DNA of 64,000 bases. Source: Miscanthus floridulus. Taxonomy: Eukaryota > Streptophyta > Magnoliopsida > Poales > Poaceae. This document shows, in pieces, positions 11,740 through 21,956 of this stretch. The notes under the pieces were generated by a model that saw only the letters and a program-made list of their open reading frames with translations, was not told the DNA's origin and did no database searches. A program made the translations under genes and the position numbers. Position 1 is the first letter of the stretch. Every line of letters starts with the position of its first letter. The stretch is taken from the NCBI RefSeq assembly GCF_019320115.1, contig NC_089584.1, positions 75,206,791 to 75,270,790 of the forward strand, given 5' to 3'.

Positions 11740-12358
11740 CAGCTTATTGTGCACCACCCGTAGATCTAGCATAGGAACAATGGTTTCACCAAATGCAAGA
11801 AGAAGATCTAAGGAGGTGTGGAAGGGGAAGGAGAACAGATGTACCTGGAGGAACTAAAGCCATGACTGAAGTCGGCTGGGAGCCGCCGCCGTCAAGAACC
11901 CTAGAAACAAAAAAATGGATAGGGAGGAAAGGTGAAGGGAGATGAGGTGGAGGAGGAGATGGGGGAGGAGACTTCGTACCTGGACCCAATGAGGAGGCGG
12001 TCGGGGCGACGCCGTCGAGGAGGCGGCGGACAGCTCGAAGGAGACGACGGCGGACAGCCGGAGGAGCGCCCGCACGCGTGGTCGCGATTCCACACCTCTC
12101 GGGCGGAGATTTTTCTCACGCGTGGATTGACGTTTTTTCGCGGCGTGATCCATTCCAATACTCGCACAGCCAAATGCGATTTTCGGCCGAGCGTGGGAGC
12201 TCACCCCGACGTGGGCTGTCATCCACGGGAGTTGGGGTTTGAGGCCTGATACACCCCGACATTTCAATCCACTTAACGCACGTGCATTGAAATAGATATA
12301 CATACATTCAAATAAGACTTTAGTTGATCAGCACGGGATCTTTTTATTATTGTAGAGA
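11740..12358 (-). mobile_element. Possible Helitron 5' end with captured gene exons
   Basis: Read on the minus strand, 12358 begins TCTCTACAATAATAAAAAG, which matches the usual start of grass Helitrons (TC at the end, next to an A). Downstream on that strand come exon-like pieces: a GC-rich open segment ending ...GGGTCCAG with a GTACGAAG donor (about 12110-11981), then a TTTCTAG acceptor near 11902, a short exon containing an ATG (MALVPPG), and a GTACATC donor at about 11845. This resembles 5' exons of a host gene carried by a transposon. I could not find the matching 3' hairpin plus CTAG end, so the element call is tentative. The interval 10866-11739 holds no supported gene. Confidence 0.35.
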
Positions 12359-12877
12359 TTATTAGAATTTGTATGGTGCGTGTTTGATTATTTTCCCCTT
12401 AACCTTGTGTTTTCTAGTACAATAACCGGAACCGATGTATACTCATCCTTGATTTAAGTGTGATTGTGAATGTTTTTTTTTTATGTTCCTCCTGTCATTG
12501 GGAAAAGAGAATGAGAATGAACATGGCAAAGTGTAATGCAAATGGCAGCGTGTGCACGTTTTTAGTATAAATCGAGATCTGTTGAATGAATGAATGGAAG
12601 AAACGTATGTACTTTTGTTTGTTAAAATGTTTGAATGTAATTATGGTTTCTTTTTAACAAAAGAAGAATTTATCTAACAGTTGTAAGAATGTACTATGAG
12701 CATGTAATGTATGAAATTGTGACATGCTTCAAAGTTTTAGCAGACTCATTTTCTTTAAATTATGCCATCTCTAGGTACAAATTTGTTGAAACGTTTGTGA
12801 CGGACAAAATTAAAAGTAAACCTCACTGACGCGCCACTTGTGGGACACTAAGGGAGGAAGAGAAGGAACAAGAAGGT

Positions 12878-13396
12878 TGTGACCCCGCTGATGGGCCTAG
12901 CTGGGCCAGCCTAATGGGTTGGGCCGCTGAACTACTGTAGCTCAGGGCTGGTACTGTAACATAGAGGGTTGCTGGTGCTGTAGCAGCGGAAATGACTGTA
13001 GCAGTAGACTTAGTACCCATCGAAACCTGGGAGGCAACCGAAACTTAGGACTCGTTTGGCGCTGTTCCTGGTGGCTCTAGCTCCTCACCTCGAGGTACTA
13101 TAGCAACACTGTAGCAGGAGCCGTTTCGGAAATCGAGACGCAAAATGAACTGAAAAAGCCGAAAAGAGGAGGAGCCGGCGAAGCCACAATTTTGAGCTCC
13201 GCCGGCTCTGTGCTACAGTGCATGAACAGTCCGGAGCCGGAGCCTCTAAAAAGCCTGAGCTCTGGAAAGCTATAGAACTCCGGTTTGAACCTTTTACGTG
13301 AAGTGAGGATAAAAGCGTAAGAGAGTTAATTAGCAGGCGTGGTCCATTCAACGTGTAGAGTGGATCTTAGCCGTTTTCTCGGGCTGGAGCGTTACA
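12878..13396 (+). repeat. TRIM 5' LTR (enlarged by an insertion)
   Basis: 519 bp, starting TGTGACCCCGCTG and ending GTTACA. It matches the 3' LTR on both sides of an extra segment of about 200 bp near 13045-13252. Confidence 0.88.
13045..13252. mobile_element. hAT-MITE-like insertion inside the TRIM 5' LTR
   Basis: This segment is absent from the 3' LTR. Its ends are rich in GGAGCC/GGCTCT words with loose inverted similarity (GGCTCTAGCTCC versus GGAGCCGGAGCC), as in grass hAT-type miniature elements. Exact ends and target duplication are unclear. Being in only one LTR, it arrived after the TRIM integrated. Confidence 0.55.
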
Positions 13397-13398
13397 AA

Positions 13399-13412
13399 TG
13401 GTATTCAGAGTC
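13399..13412 (+). promoter_or_regulatory. TRIM primer binding site
   Basis: TGGTATTCAGAGTC follows the 5' LTR after a 2-base spacer. It resembles the plant initiator-Met-tRNA site TGGTATCAGAGC with an inserted T. Confidence 0.75.
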
Positions 13413-13691
13413 AACTCTCGCGGTTTCACGGACATATGGCTTGGGAGCTCGGACAAGTTGCGCATGGCTCTATAAGAACATGGCAGTTGGGCCGAGGCTG
13501 GGAATATGGACGTGGGCCAAGTGAGTCTCGCGGTTTCACGGATATATGACTCGGGAGCTCGGACAGGTTGGCACTTGGGCTGAGGAGCTGGGAATATAAA
13601 CGTGGGCCAAGAGAATCGGTCCTGGATATTTGTCCCGTTTGGTAGGTTGATTCGGCCCTCGACGAGGACGTCGAATCCTAAGGTGGGTGTA

Positions 13692-14012
13692 TGTGAGACC
13701 CCGCTGATGGGCCTAGCTGGGCCAGTCTGATGGGCTGGGCCGCCGAACTACTGTAGCTCAGGTTGGTACTGTAGAATGGAGGGTTGCCAGTACTGTAGCG
13801 AAAGGAATGGCTGTAGCAGTAGACTTAGTGCCACATCGGAGCCTGGGAGGCAACCGAACCAACTTAAAAGCCTGAGCTCTGGAAAGCTATAGAACTCCGG
13901 TTCGAATCTTTTGTACGAAGCGAGGACGAAAGTGCAATAGAGTTAATTAGTAGGCATGGTCCATTCAACATATAGAGTGGATCTTAGCCGTTTTCCCGGC
14001 TGTGGCCTTACA
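13692..14012 (+). repeat. TRIM 3' LTR
   Basis: 321 bp, TGTGAGACCCCGCTG to CTTACA; the uninterrupted version of the LTR. Confidence 0.88.
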
Positions 14013-14231
14013 AAGGTGCCAGCCGCACATGCGCAGTCTTTGCCTTTTGGTTTCGGCTCGGCCCTCGGCTCCACCGTGTTCGTGTGAACTGAACTATGTG
14101 TGTGGCGTAATCCTACTGGCGTGGTGACGGTGCCTTCTGGCTGGCTACTGGGTAGGGCCTACGGCCAGGGGTTTGAGTCCTAACTCCACGTCTCTCTACT
14201 TGCAACAGGGATCTCTATCTGCTTAACTCTA

Positions 14232-14961
14232 TCTCTACAACTAAAATGTATGGATTGTCAACATCTATCCGATAGAACCAAAATACTCATGCGATCCATG
14301 ACTATCCGGCATTAAAAAACCATCAATCACACACACAGGGAAAAAATCATCGTCAATCACCCACACATGAAAGTCAATCCCGCGCACGCGGCAAAAAAAA
14401 TCCTGCAAACCGTGGAACGCAATGGAAACACAGAAGGAATGTACCCTCATGGAATCACCGGTAGGCAAATAATCACCGCATGGAGACACTGGAAGGCAAA
14501 TAAATAAAATGGAATAAAATGGAAAGAGAATTATGGAAAAAGAAAGAAATTTATTGGAATATCACCACACAATGATCATGATCGCAATCCCAATCTCGTT
14601 CGTCGTCATTGGCGTTGCGTGTTGACAAAAATAAATTGTTGCCATGCCTCATGCGGGCTAGAATATTGTAAGTCCGAGTATACATGTTTTAGGCAAGGCA
14701 GAGCATGGATAAATTCAATTCGATGCCTAGCAATAAATTTTCAGCCTTTGAGGCAACTGATGTTTGTCATAACTTTCAGACAACAAGCTCTAAGCCTAAA
14801 TTTTATTTCAGATTCATTACGATGATGAATATGTTTCTAGACATTATCATGGTATAATACACGTGAAAAATTAAATTGATATATTCTTGATTTTGACTTG
14901 GCTAACAAACATCTCATTCAATTTATGTTGCGCCCGTTGCAACGTACGGGCACTCATCTAG
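14232..14961 (+). mobile_element. Non-autonomous Helitron, 730 bp
   Basis: The left end is TCTCTACAACTAAAATG, preceded by A (14231). The right end has the hairpin GCCCGTTGCAACGTACGGGC (14932-14951; 6-bp stem GCCCGT/ACGGGC), then ACTCAT and CTAG at 14958-14961, followed by T (14962). TC start, subterminal hairpin, CTRR end and insertion between A and T without duplication are the defining Helitron features. No Rep/helicase frame is present. The short minus-strand open frame at 14265-14489 has no recognisable domain. The interval 14013-14231 before it is non-coding. Confidence 0.8.
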
Positions 14962-15620
14962 TACTACTAAAACACCGCTTGTTATCATCTTTGCAATCAC
15001 TAATGACCCCACCCCTTGCAATTACACCCCGCTAACCACCCTGCAGCCACGTGTTTCGACCCCGCCCCGTCGGTCATAGCCGGCCCTAGTGCGAAGCCAG
15101 GAATTATACATAAGGGGAGCCGATCAAAGAGTTTTCAACATATGAGAACTTTGTGAGCTTAATTGATTAGATTGTTGCTCAGTTAAGCTCTATTTTTCTG
15201 AATTTATTCTAGTATTTGATGATTTAACATGTTCACTATTTTCCCATGGTAGACACCGTGTCAATCGGCATTGGACGCATATGATGACTAATGTGAATAT
15301 TAAATCTACCAGCTTAGTATTTTGGAATTACTCATACCTAGGTAGGTGACTGTTTTGTCGACACACGGTGCATGTGATACTCGTGAGTCCTAAAATCTAC
15401 CGTCTTAGTATTTCGAAAGTTCTCATAGTGAAGTAGGATGTATGTTTGTTCGTAGAAGTGAGTGTGCGTGCATATATGTGAGTGTCTACATAAATAATGC
15501 GATTCACAGTAAAAAGAGATGATCACGGAATTGTTTTTGCTAGTCAAGTATATGTCAGTAAAATGTAAAGTATAATGCAACATAAGTATTCTAGTAGAAC
15601 TAAAAATTTCAATAGATATA
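14962..15620. other. Intergenic, nothing supported
   Basis: AT-rich sequence without a credible coding frame or recognised repeat termini. A GC-richer patch near 15000-15125 has no assignable feature. Confidence 0.5.
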
Positions 15621-16598
15621 TGTCAGTGCAGAAAGTGGCCAACTAGTAAATATTTATAGTTTTGTTGTACGTTGTGATCAGGTGGCCTAGCACTCAATGA
15701 CATAGGATTTATACTGGTTCAGACAACATGCCCTACGTCTAGTAGGGTCGGTCAGTGACTTTTATTCCTGAGCCTAGGTGCTTGAAGTCTGTAGGGGGTT
15801 ACAACGAGAAGGAGAAAGGAGGGGGTATACAAGAGGTTCGGATGGCTCCGACCGGAAGGGTTGCGGTCGGAACTTGGTGGTCCTACGGTTTGTAAGGGTT
15901 GATGTCGATCTAGTGAGTCTGAGCTTTTTAAGTCGATCTCTCCTCGTTGGAGGGAGCGCATCCCCTTTTATAGACGAAGGGGGTTGCTTTTTACAAGTGG
16001 AGGGAGAGAGTACAGATATTTCTAAGCCTTGCTGCCTATGGTGATGAAAACTAGATATGATTGAAGCCCCCCAATACTGTCGATGTCGCTGTAGGATTCA
16101 GATGTGCATGGAGTCGAGCTATCTTCTTCAGGAAGGATGGACGCCGGTACCTGCAAATACTTCTGGATGCCTAGTGGCATGTGAGAGCCGCGCTATGTTC
16201 ACCCGGTATGGCAAATCCAGGAGCCCATACTACGATCGATGTCTAGAGACACGCGGGGGGGGGGGGGGGCTTACCATATGGGAGTTTCTAGCGGCTCCTA
16301 CAATACTTTGTGTTAGGGTGTTGTAGAGCACAGTTTTGCGCAGTATGGTCCCTAGTATAGTGGTTTTTGACTTGTGAGCCATGTCTTGTTTCCTTTCTCA
16401 CACACGTCTTCCTGGTTCCTTCCGAACGGGGAGCCCCCGTCGTGACTCCAGTTCGGCTCTCAGTGCGTCGGTCGGAGAAGAGCGGTGAGCAGGCTTCCCA
16501 CGAGCCCCGTCGTGGGTCGGAGTAGGAAGCAGCGTTTTGGGCCAAGCCTTCGATTGGAGAGACTATTTGGAGACGATTGGTGCCTGAAGCGAGTGCTC
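15621..16598 (-). mobile_element. Gypsy LTR of the element-B family, truncated by the assembly gap
   Basis: Starts TGTCAGTGCAGAAAGTGGCC and is recognisably the same sequence as the LTRs at 35539 and 55701 (shared GGTTTATACTGGTTCAG, GTTACAA.CGAGAAGGAGAAAG and CATCCCCTTTTATAGA words). The last word holds a minus-strand TATA box (15966-15973). A G run at 16257-16269 and divergence follow; the sequence is cut at 16598 by the N run. Whether it is a solo LTR or the end of a full element cannot be told. Confidence 0.8.
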
Positions 16599-16698
16599 NN
16601 NNNNNNNNNNNNNNNNNNNNNNNNNNNNNNNNNNNNNNNNNNNNNNNNNNNNNNNNNNNNNNNNNNNNNNNNNNNNNNNNNNNNNNNNNNNNNNNNNN
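16599..16698. other. Assembly gap (100 N)
   Basis: Exactly 100 N, the usual placeholder for a gap of unknown length. Open frames through it are artefacts. Sequence on the right (AGCGTGACCAAC...) does not continue the LTR in an obvious way, so missing or misjoined sequence is possible. Confidence 0.98.
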
Positions 16699-18173
16699 AG
16701 CGTGACCAACTTGTGGTGACCCTCGCGTGAGATGATCGATCGAATTCCTCTTGTATGAAATTGTATGAAAACAGTTGACTGAAACTTGTATGAAAAAAGA
16801 CACTGAAAAACTGTACCAAGCCAATTGTATGAATACATGCAGTTAACTGAAAGTTGTAAGAGAAAAGACACACTGTACCAAACCAATTGACTGAAACATG
16901 CAGTTAACTGAAACTTGTATCATGTGACTGAACTTAATCCGACAAAAGAGCTGGACTCTACTGCCAGCAAACTGAAAGAGTACCATTAACAAATGACTGT
17001 AGCAACTCTATTGCAGTTTACTTAAAAAATGTACTATAGGAAGTCCGAAAAACACAGAAGAGTGGAAAACAGACTGGAAATATAACTGAAAAGAAGACTA
17101 AAGAACAGACTAAAACAAGTACTATTGGTTGTCCGACAACATACTGGAGTAGACGGAATAACCATACCTGAAGCTTGCACACCATCGGCTTCAGGTTCAG
17201 TAAACTGCACTCCATCTGCATCACCTCTATTTGTTGATGCAGAGTGCACACCATCGGCTTCAGGTTCAGGTAACTGAACTTCATCAGTTATCCAAGAGCA
17301 CTGTTTGCTTACACTTCATTATTGAAGGAGACTGGATATCCCTAATATAATGTATGTACATCACTTTGGAATGTGTTTTTCGACGATTTACTCATGGCAG
17401 GGGTGACCTGCTGCTGCTCGAGCTTGTCGACACAATGCTGCCAAAGTGTTTGTGCGTTTTGAGGGTTCATTCAGTTGTTCTCTTATGTAACTCCACCTAC
17501 TAATGGCGCCTCACTCATCCAATGATTTGAATTATCTCAGTGCCACTGACAATTAGAAATTTCTCAAATAACAAAACTTAAGTTGTTCAGTTCATACATG
17601 ACAACAGTGGGATCAATATGGAACTTTGTCAGGCAATCTCATATAAGTGACTGCACTATCCACAATATCCCAGTCAGTTCTCTATGTTAAAAGGACCTTT
17701 TGGGTTTGTTTATTCATCTGTTGGGCTCTTAATTTCAGGATTTTAATGCCTTTTCTTATTCCTATATTGCTTCTCTTAATTTTTTCCAGCTCTTGAATTA
17801 GTGTAGCAGAGTGGTGGCAGATCCTGGGTATTCGGAACTGATGACATGCTGCCTGATCAGTGCCTGTATATCAGCACGACAATTGACTGTATATCAGCAT
17901 GACAATTGTAAGGACAATTGTATGTATATCAGGCACGACACGTACATGCAAACATCTGCTCTCAATAGAATTATCCTATTTTAATATTTGTTGTATGACA
18001 TGGGATTTTACATATGAACGAATTTTGACATGAAGTATAACTATTATCGTGCGATCCTATTTTAATATTTGTTATCTTATCGTGCGATCCGTGTGTTTTT
18101 AGTACAAAAGTTTAGCTTCTCCGGCACGAACCTATTTATTACTAGAAGACAAACCGTATGTTTGGTCTTCGGG
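16699..18173. other. Non-genic region with short repeats and one exon-like segment
   Basis: Words such as CAGTTAACTGAAACTTGTAT recur between 16760 and 16925. A 69-bp direct repeat around GCACACCATCGGCTTCAGGTTCAG occurs near 17176 and 17245; on the minus strand it encodes EPEADGV twice and is followed by a CTTCAG/GTATGG donor-like site near 17167. GACAATTGTATGTATATCAG-like words repeat near 17880-17935. I cannot assign a gene or element. Confidence 0.4.
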
Positions 18174-18388
18174 GGTGTTTGTTTTCCCCTACTAAAATTT
18201 AGTCCCTGTCACATCGGATGTTTGACACTAATTTGGAGTATTAAACGTAGACTAATTACAAAACTAACTACATAGATTGAGACTAATTTACGAGATGAAT
18301 CTATTAAGCCTAATTAGTCTTATATTTAGTCTTTCTAATTAATATCAAAATACCCGATGTGACATGTACTCAACTTTAGTCCTGGATC
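18174..18388. mobile_element. MITE (Tourist-like), right end degraded
   Basis: Starts GGGGTGTTTGTTTTCC and contains the family words ACATCGGATGTTTGACAC, GGAGTATTAAACGTAGAC and TTAGTCCTGGATC. It is related to the complete copy at 25098-25430 but lacks the final CCAAACACCCCC terminus. Confidence 0.7.
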
Positions 18389-18539
18389 TAGCCGTAACTG
18401 CGCAGACCATTGTAACGCAGGGAGATCGATCAAAGCCTACACACACACCCCTTTCTTTTTTCCTGCGGCACAAAAGCAGGCCGGTAAGCGGCGATCATTG
18501 TTCGGCAGAATCAGCCCAGCCAGCCAGCACGGGAAACCG

Positions 18540-18690
18540 CTCATTCTGGCCCAACGAACAGATGGCCCGGTTTAAGTCCACTTTCTTGCTGCAGCTAAGC
18601 CCGCTACGTGCGAAGCCGCATTCCACTGGTCTATTGGGCCTTGGCTAGTTCAGTAGTTCGTCCGGTGCATATCATGGCCCACCGGCCCGG
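18540..18690 (+). promoter_or_regulatory. Cluster of site-II-like TGGGCC/GGCCCA elements upstream of the SUN gene
   Basis: GGCCCA or TGGGCC occur near 18547, 18634 and 18675, with related GGCCCGG words beside them. Such elements (bound by TCP factors) are common in proximal promoters of housekeeping plant genes. Placement 0.5-0.6 kb before the start codon fits the promoter/5' UTR of the SUN gene. No TATA box is evident; the transcription start is unknown. Confidence 0.4.
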
Positions 18691-19168
18691 AGCGCAAGTG
18701 GAAGCTTAAAGCCGTCGCATCGCACCACTCGGCTCGACCGCCGCCTCCCACTCCACTCCGCCCCATCAGCGCCGGGGCGTTGCGTGGCGCGGCGCGCGCT
18801 CGGCTCGGCGCACATGCGCATGTCGACATGTCCTCCGCCGAACTTGGCGCTCCGTCACTTGCTTCTTCCTTCTCCGTCGTCTCAACCCGGCGCGCCCGTG
18901 TTTCCCCTCTCGTCTCCCCCCACCGCTGCGCGCGCGCGAGACTCTGCTGCGTCTGGATCAAACCGGGCATTCCATTCCTGTGGGCTTGCGCATTTGGCTG
19001 GGATTTCACGCGGGACCGATCACCGCTCGCCGGTGTGCGCGTGCGCGTCTGGGGCCGGGGCGCACGGCCGGCGTCCTCCTCCTCCTTACGCGACGCCGAC
19101 GCGATCGATCACGCGATTGGCTTTGGCATTGGGCACGCGCGCGCCGGAAATAGGAAGGCGGTGCATGC

Positions 19169-21295
19169 ATGAGCAGGAAGAGGAGAGAAGGAGGCGGCGG
19201 CAAGGGGTCGGGGGCCGGCGCCGTCACCGATGCCGTGTCCATGGACGGCGGCCTCCGCGAGGTGTCTGTCTCTGTCGTCTTCTCCGTTTGGTGCCTCCTC
19301 TTCCTCCTGCGATCCCAGTTCCTCCACAGCCAGACCGACGACCCTTCATCAGGTTCATGCTATTCAAATCGTCATCTCCGGATGCTAGCTAGCGTGGTTG
19401 ACCATGTTGATCCGTCCACCATCTCTCGCGAGATTAAAGTTAAACTTATGATGTTACATTGCTCATCATGAATCCACCGATCGTGGTGAACGATGACCGC
19501 AGAGTTGTACGAGGACCACCACGGCAGGCGCGACAGCTACTGCAAGGTGAGGCCGTTGGAGGCCTACGTGCTGCCCTACCATAACGACTCCTCAACGACG
19601 TGCCTGTCCTCCTACTCGCAGCCGCAGCCGCCCCAAGAAGCGCCGCCTTCGTCCGCGCCCGCGCCCCCAGGGCTGCCGCCTCAGTACAATGCCACCACGG
19701 GCGGCGGCAACGCGTCGTCGCCCGAGGCGGCCTTCGTTGGCCTCGACGAATTCCGCAGCCGCATCATGCAGGGCAAGGCGGAGAACGACACCGGCCGGCC
19801 CCGGCCCACGGACGGTGGTGCCGCGCACCGCCTGGAGCCCAACGGCGCCGAGTACAACTACGCCGCGGCGTCCAAGGGCGCCAAGGTGCTCGCGCACAAC
19901 AAGGAGGCCAAGGGCGCCGCCAACATCCTCGGCGGCGACAAGGACAAGTACCTGCGCAACCCGTGCTCTGCCGACGACAAGTTCGTCGTCGTCGAGCTCT
20001 CGGAGGAGACGCTCGTCGACACCGTCGCGCTGGCCAACCTGGAGCACTACTCCTCCAACTTCAGGGACTTCGAGGTGTACGGCAGCATGAGCTACCCGAC
20101 GGAGGCGTGGGAGCTGCTGGGACGGTTCACCGCCGAGAACGCCAAGCACGCGCAGCGCTTCGTGCTGCCGGACCCCAAGTGGACGCGCTACCTCCGCCTG
20201 CGCCTCGTCAGCCACTACGGCTCCGGATTCTACTGCATCCTCAGTTACCTCGAGATCTACGGCGTCGACGCCGTCGAGCGGATGCTGCAGGACTTCATCG
20301 CTGGCGCCGGCGCCGGTGCCGAGGCCGACGCATCCAGCAGGGACCGCGCCTCCATCGACTTGGCCAGCCGGGACGCCGACGGCAACGACACCACCGCTCA
20401 GCAGGCGCGCCAGGTCCACGCCAAGCTGGATGGCAACGGCAGCGCTGGGACTGGGAGGAACGACACCAGCAGCACCGCCGGCGACGCCAAGAACAACGGC
20501 TCCAGGAGCGGCGACGCGAAGCTGCCGCCGCAGGGAAAGGAGGCCAAGCCCCCGCCGGTGGCGGCGCCGGGGTCGTCGACGGGGCGGATCCACAGCGACG
20601 GCGTGCTAAAGATCCTGATGCAAAAGATGCGGTCGCTGGAGCTGAGCCTGTCGACGCTGGAGGAGTACACGAGGGAGCTGAACCAGCGGTACGGCGCCAA
20701 GCTGCCGGACCTGCAGAACGGGCTCTCGCAGACAGCCATGGCGCTGGAGAAGATGAAGGCCGACGTGCACGACCTCGTCGACTGGAAGGACAGCGTGGTA
20801 TGAATGCCGCAGAACAGGGCTCTGAATGCAGTGAGTCTATTTGACTGCTAGTGACTCGGAGGAATTTGTTCAGGCCAAGGACGTGGATGAGCTCAAGGCC
20901 TGGAAATCGACCGTCTCTGGCAAGCTGGACGACCTGATCAAGGAGAACCAGGAGATGAGGCAAGTGCCATTTCCCCGCGGCGACCAGTGGATCTGTTCAT
21001 CCGGTCGCCAGGCACTGATTGGATTTGCTGTTGGATGTGCAGGTGGAGCGTCGAGGAGATGCGGGGCGTGCAGGAAACGCTGCAGAACAAGGAGCTGGCG
21101 GTGCTGTCCATCAGCCTCTTCTTCGCGTGCCTGGCGCTCTTCAAGCTGGCGTGCGACCGCATGCTCTGCCTCTTGGCCGGCAAGGGCAGCAGGGAGGAAC
21201 CCGACGCGGAGGAGCACGCGAGGAGCAGCAGGGCGTGGATGCTCGTGCTCGCCAGCAGCAGCTTCACCACCCTCATCGTCCTGCTCTACAATTGA
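19169..21295 (+). CDS. Mid-SUN-domain membrane protein (plant SUN3/SUN4/SUN5 type)
   Basis: Four exons, 19169-19352, 19503-20797, 20874-20959 and 21043-21295, give a 605-residue protein. Plant mid-SUN proteins sit in the nuclear envelope and ER and take part in nucleus-cytoskeleton linkage. The layout fits: a basic N-terminus (MSRKRRE), one membrane segment (about residues 32-50), a Pro-rich linker, the SUN domain (about 170-317; motifs [50 protein letters not shown]), a low-complexity Asn/Gly/Lys linker, a coiled coil (about 429-470) and two C-terminal membrane segments (about 540-560 and 586-603). Exon frames join exactly. Introns 1 and 2 are GT-AG; intron 3 (20960-21042) is GC-AG. The start was chosen because it yields the basic tail and first membrane segment; an out-of-frame ATG lies 4 bases upstream. 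Which paralogue it is cannot be decided here. No defect seen. Confidence 0.93.
20960..21042 (+). other. GC-AG intron in the SUN gene
   Basis: The donor reads ATGAG/GCAAGT and the acceptor TGTGCAG/GTGGAG. Only this splice keeps the frame into the two C-terminal membrane segments (residues [14 protein letters not shown] follow). A GT donor four bases downstream would shift into a frame without them. GC donors with this strong AGGCAAGT context are a known minority class. Confidence 0.85.
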
Positions 21296-21956
21296 AACTT
21301 TACCACCTTCATCGTGCTGCTCTCTACAACTGAAACTGTCTAGAGTTAGGTAGAAGCATGTTCTTGTCCGCGTAAGCTCATTAGCTCCGCTAATTCTCTT
21401 CTCTCAAGTAGATGGGCCACTGGGTCGCGCGGATTCTAGGAGCTTTTGTTCATTGTAAAACAACCTCCAATATATGTGTTCTAAATAATACTCTTCTGAA
21501 AGCACAAAAGACACGATATTATTTCAACGATATCTTACGGTAGGACCAGTAATCGATAAAGGTTAAAATCACAAAGACAAGTTGACTACTTCGACAGAAT
21601 CGATCACTCTAATGTTCCATCGGTTCACAGATTCATCAACTAGTTGTTCTGTTCATCCAAAACATTCATATATGGAACACAAGGAATTTATTTTGAGGCC
21701 AGAAAGAAAGACACAAATCACACAGGGGACTGCAGCAGATGCAACCAACAAAGAATTACATGCACCAAAATCAACAATTGAGCGAGCAAATTATTGAGGC
21801 AATGTTGCAATGATGTGCCCGTCTTTGGTGACATTCAGCACTAGATAAACTCTTACAAGAAACAAAATTGTGAAGGCAGGCAGGTATCATCGTCGTTTCG
21901 ACAAGCATCAGCTAAAAATGTCAATTGTAAAGCAGGTCTTAACTAGTGGAAATCAT

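Larger units (their letters stand above)
12878..14012 (+). mobile_element. Complete TRIM-like LTR retrotransposon with TSD AAGGT
   Basis: Two related terminal sequences (12878-13396 and 13692-14012), each starting TGTGA and ending TACA, flank a 295-bp interior. The five bases before (12873-12877) and after (14013-14017) are both AAGGT, an exact target duplication. The interior begins with AATGGTATTCAGAGTC, a slightly diverged match to the initiator-Met-tRNA binding site TGGTATCAGAGC, and ends in a purine-rich AAGGTGGGTG. No coding capacity exists, so this is a terminal-repeat retrotransposon in miniature that depends on an autonomous relative. The interior holds two ~100-bp imperfect tandem copies starting TCTCGCGGTTTCACGGA. 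The region 12359-12877 upstream has no supported gene. Confidence 0.9.

Noticed and set aside
14105..14210. SINE- or tRNA-like boxes (TGGCGTGGTGACGG and GGTTTGAGTCC)
   Set aside because: Weak A and B box similarity only; no tail, no target duplication and no family resemblance.
16288..16886. Open frames running through the N gap
   Set aside because: They exist only because N codons are read as open; the gap length is arbitrary.
19592..20593. 333-codon open frame antisense to the SUN exon 2, and long sense frames in the other phases
   Set aside because: The exon is extremely GC-rich at third positions, which leaves all frames open; no domain or splice logic supports them.
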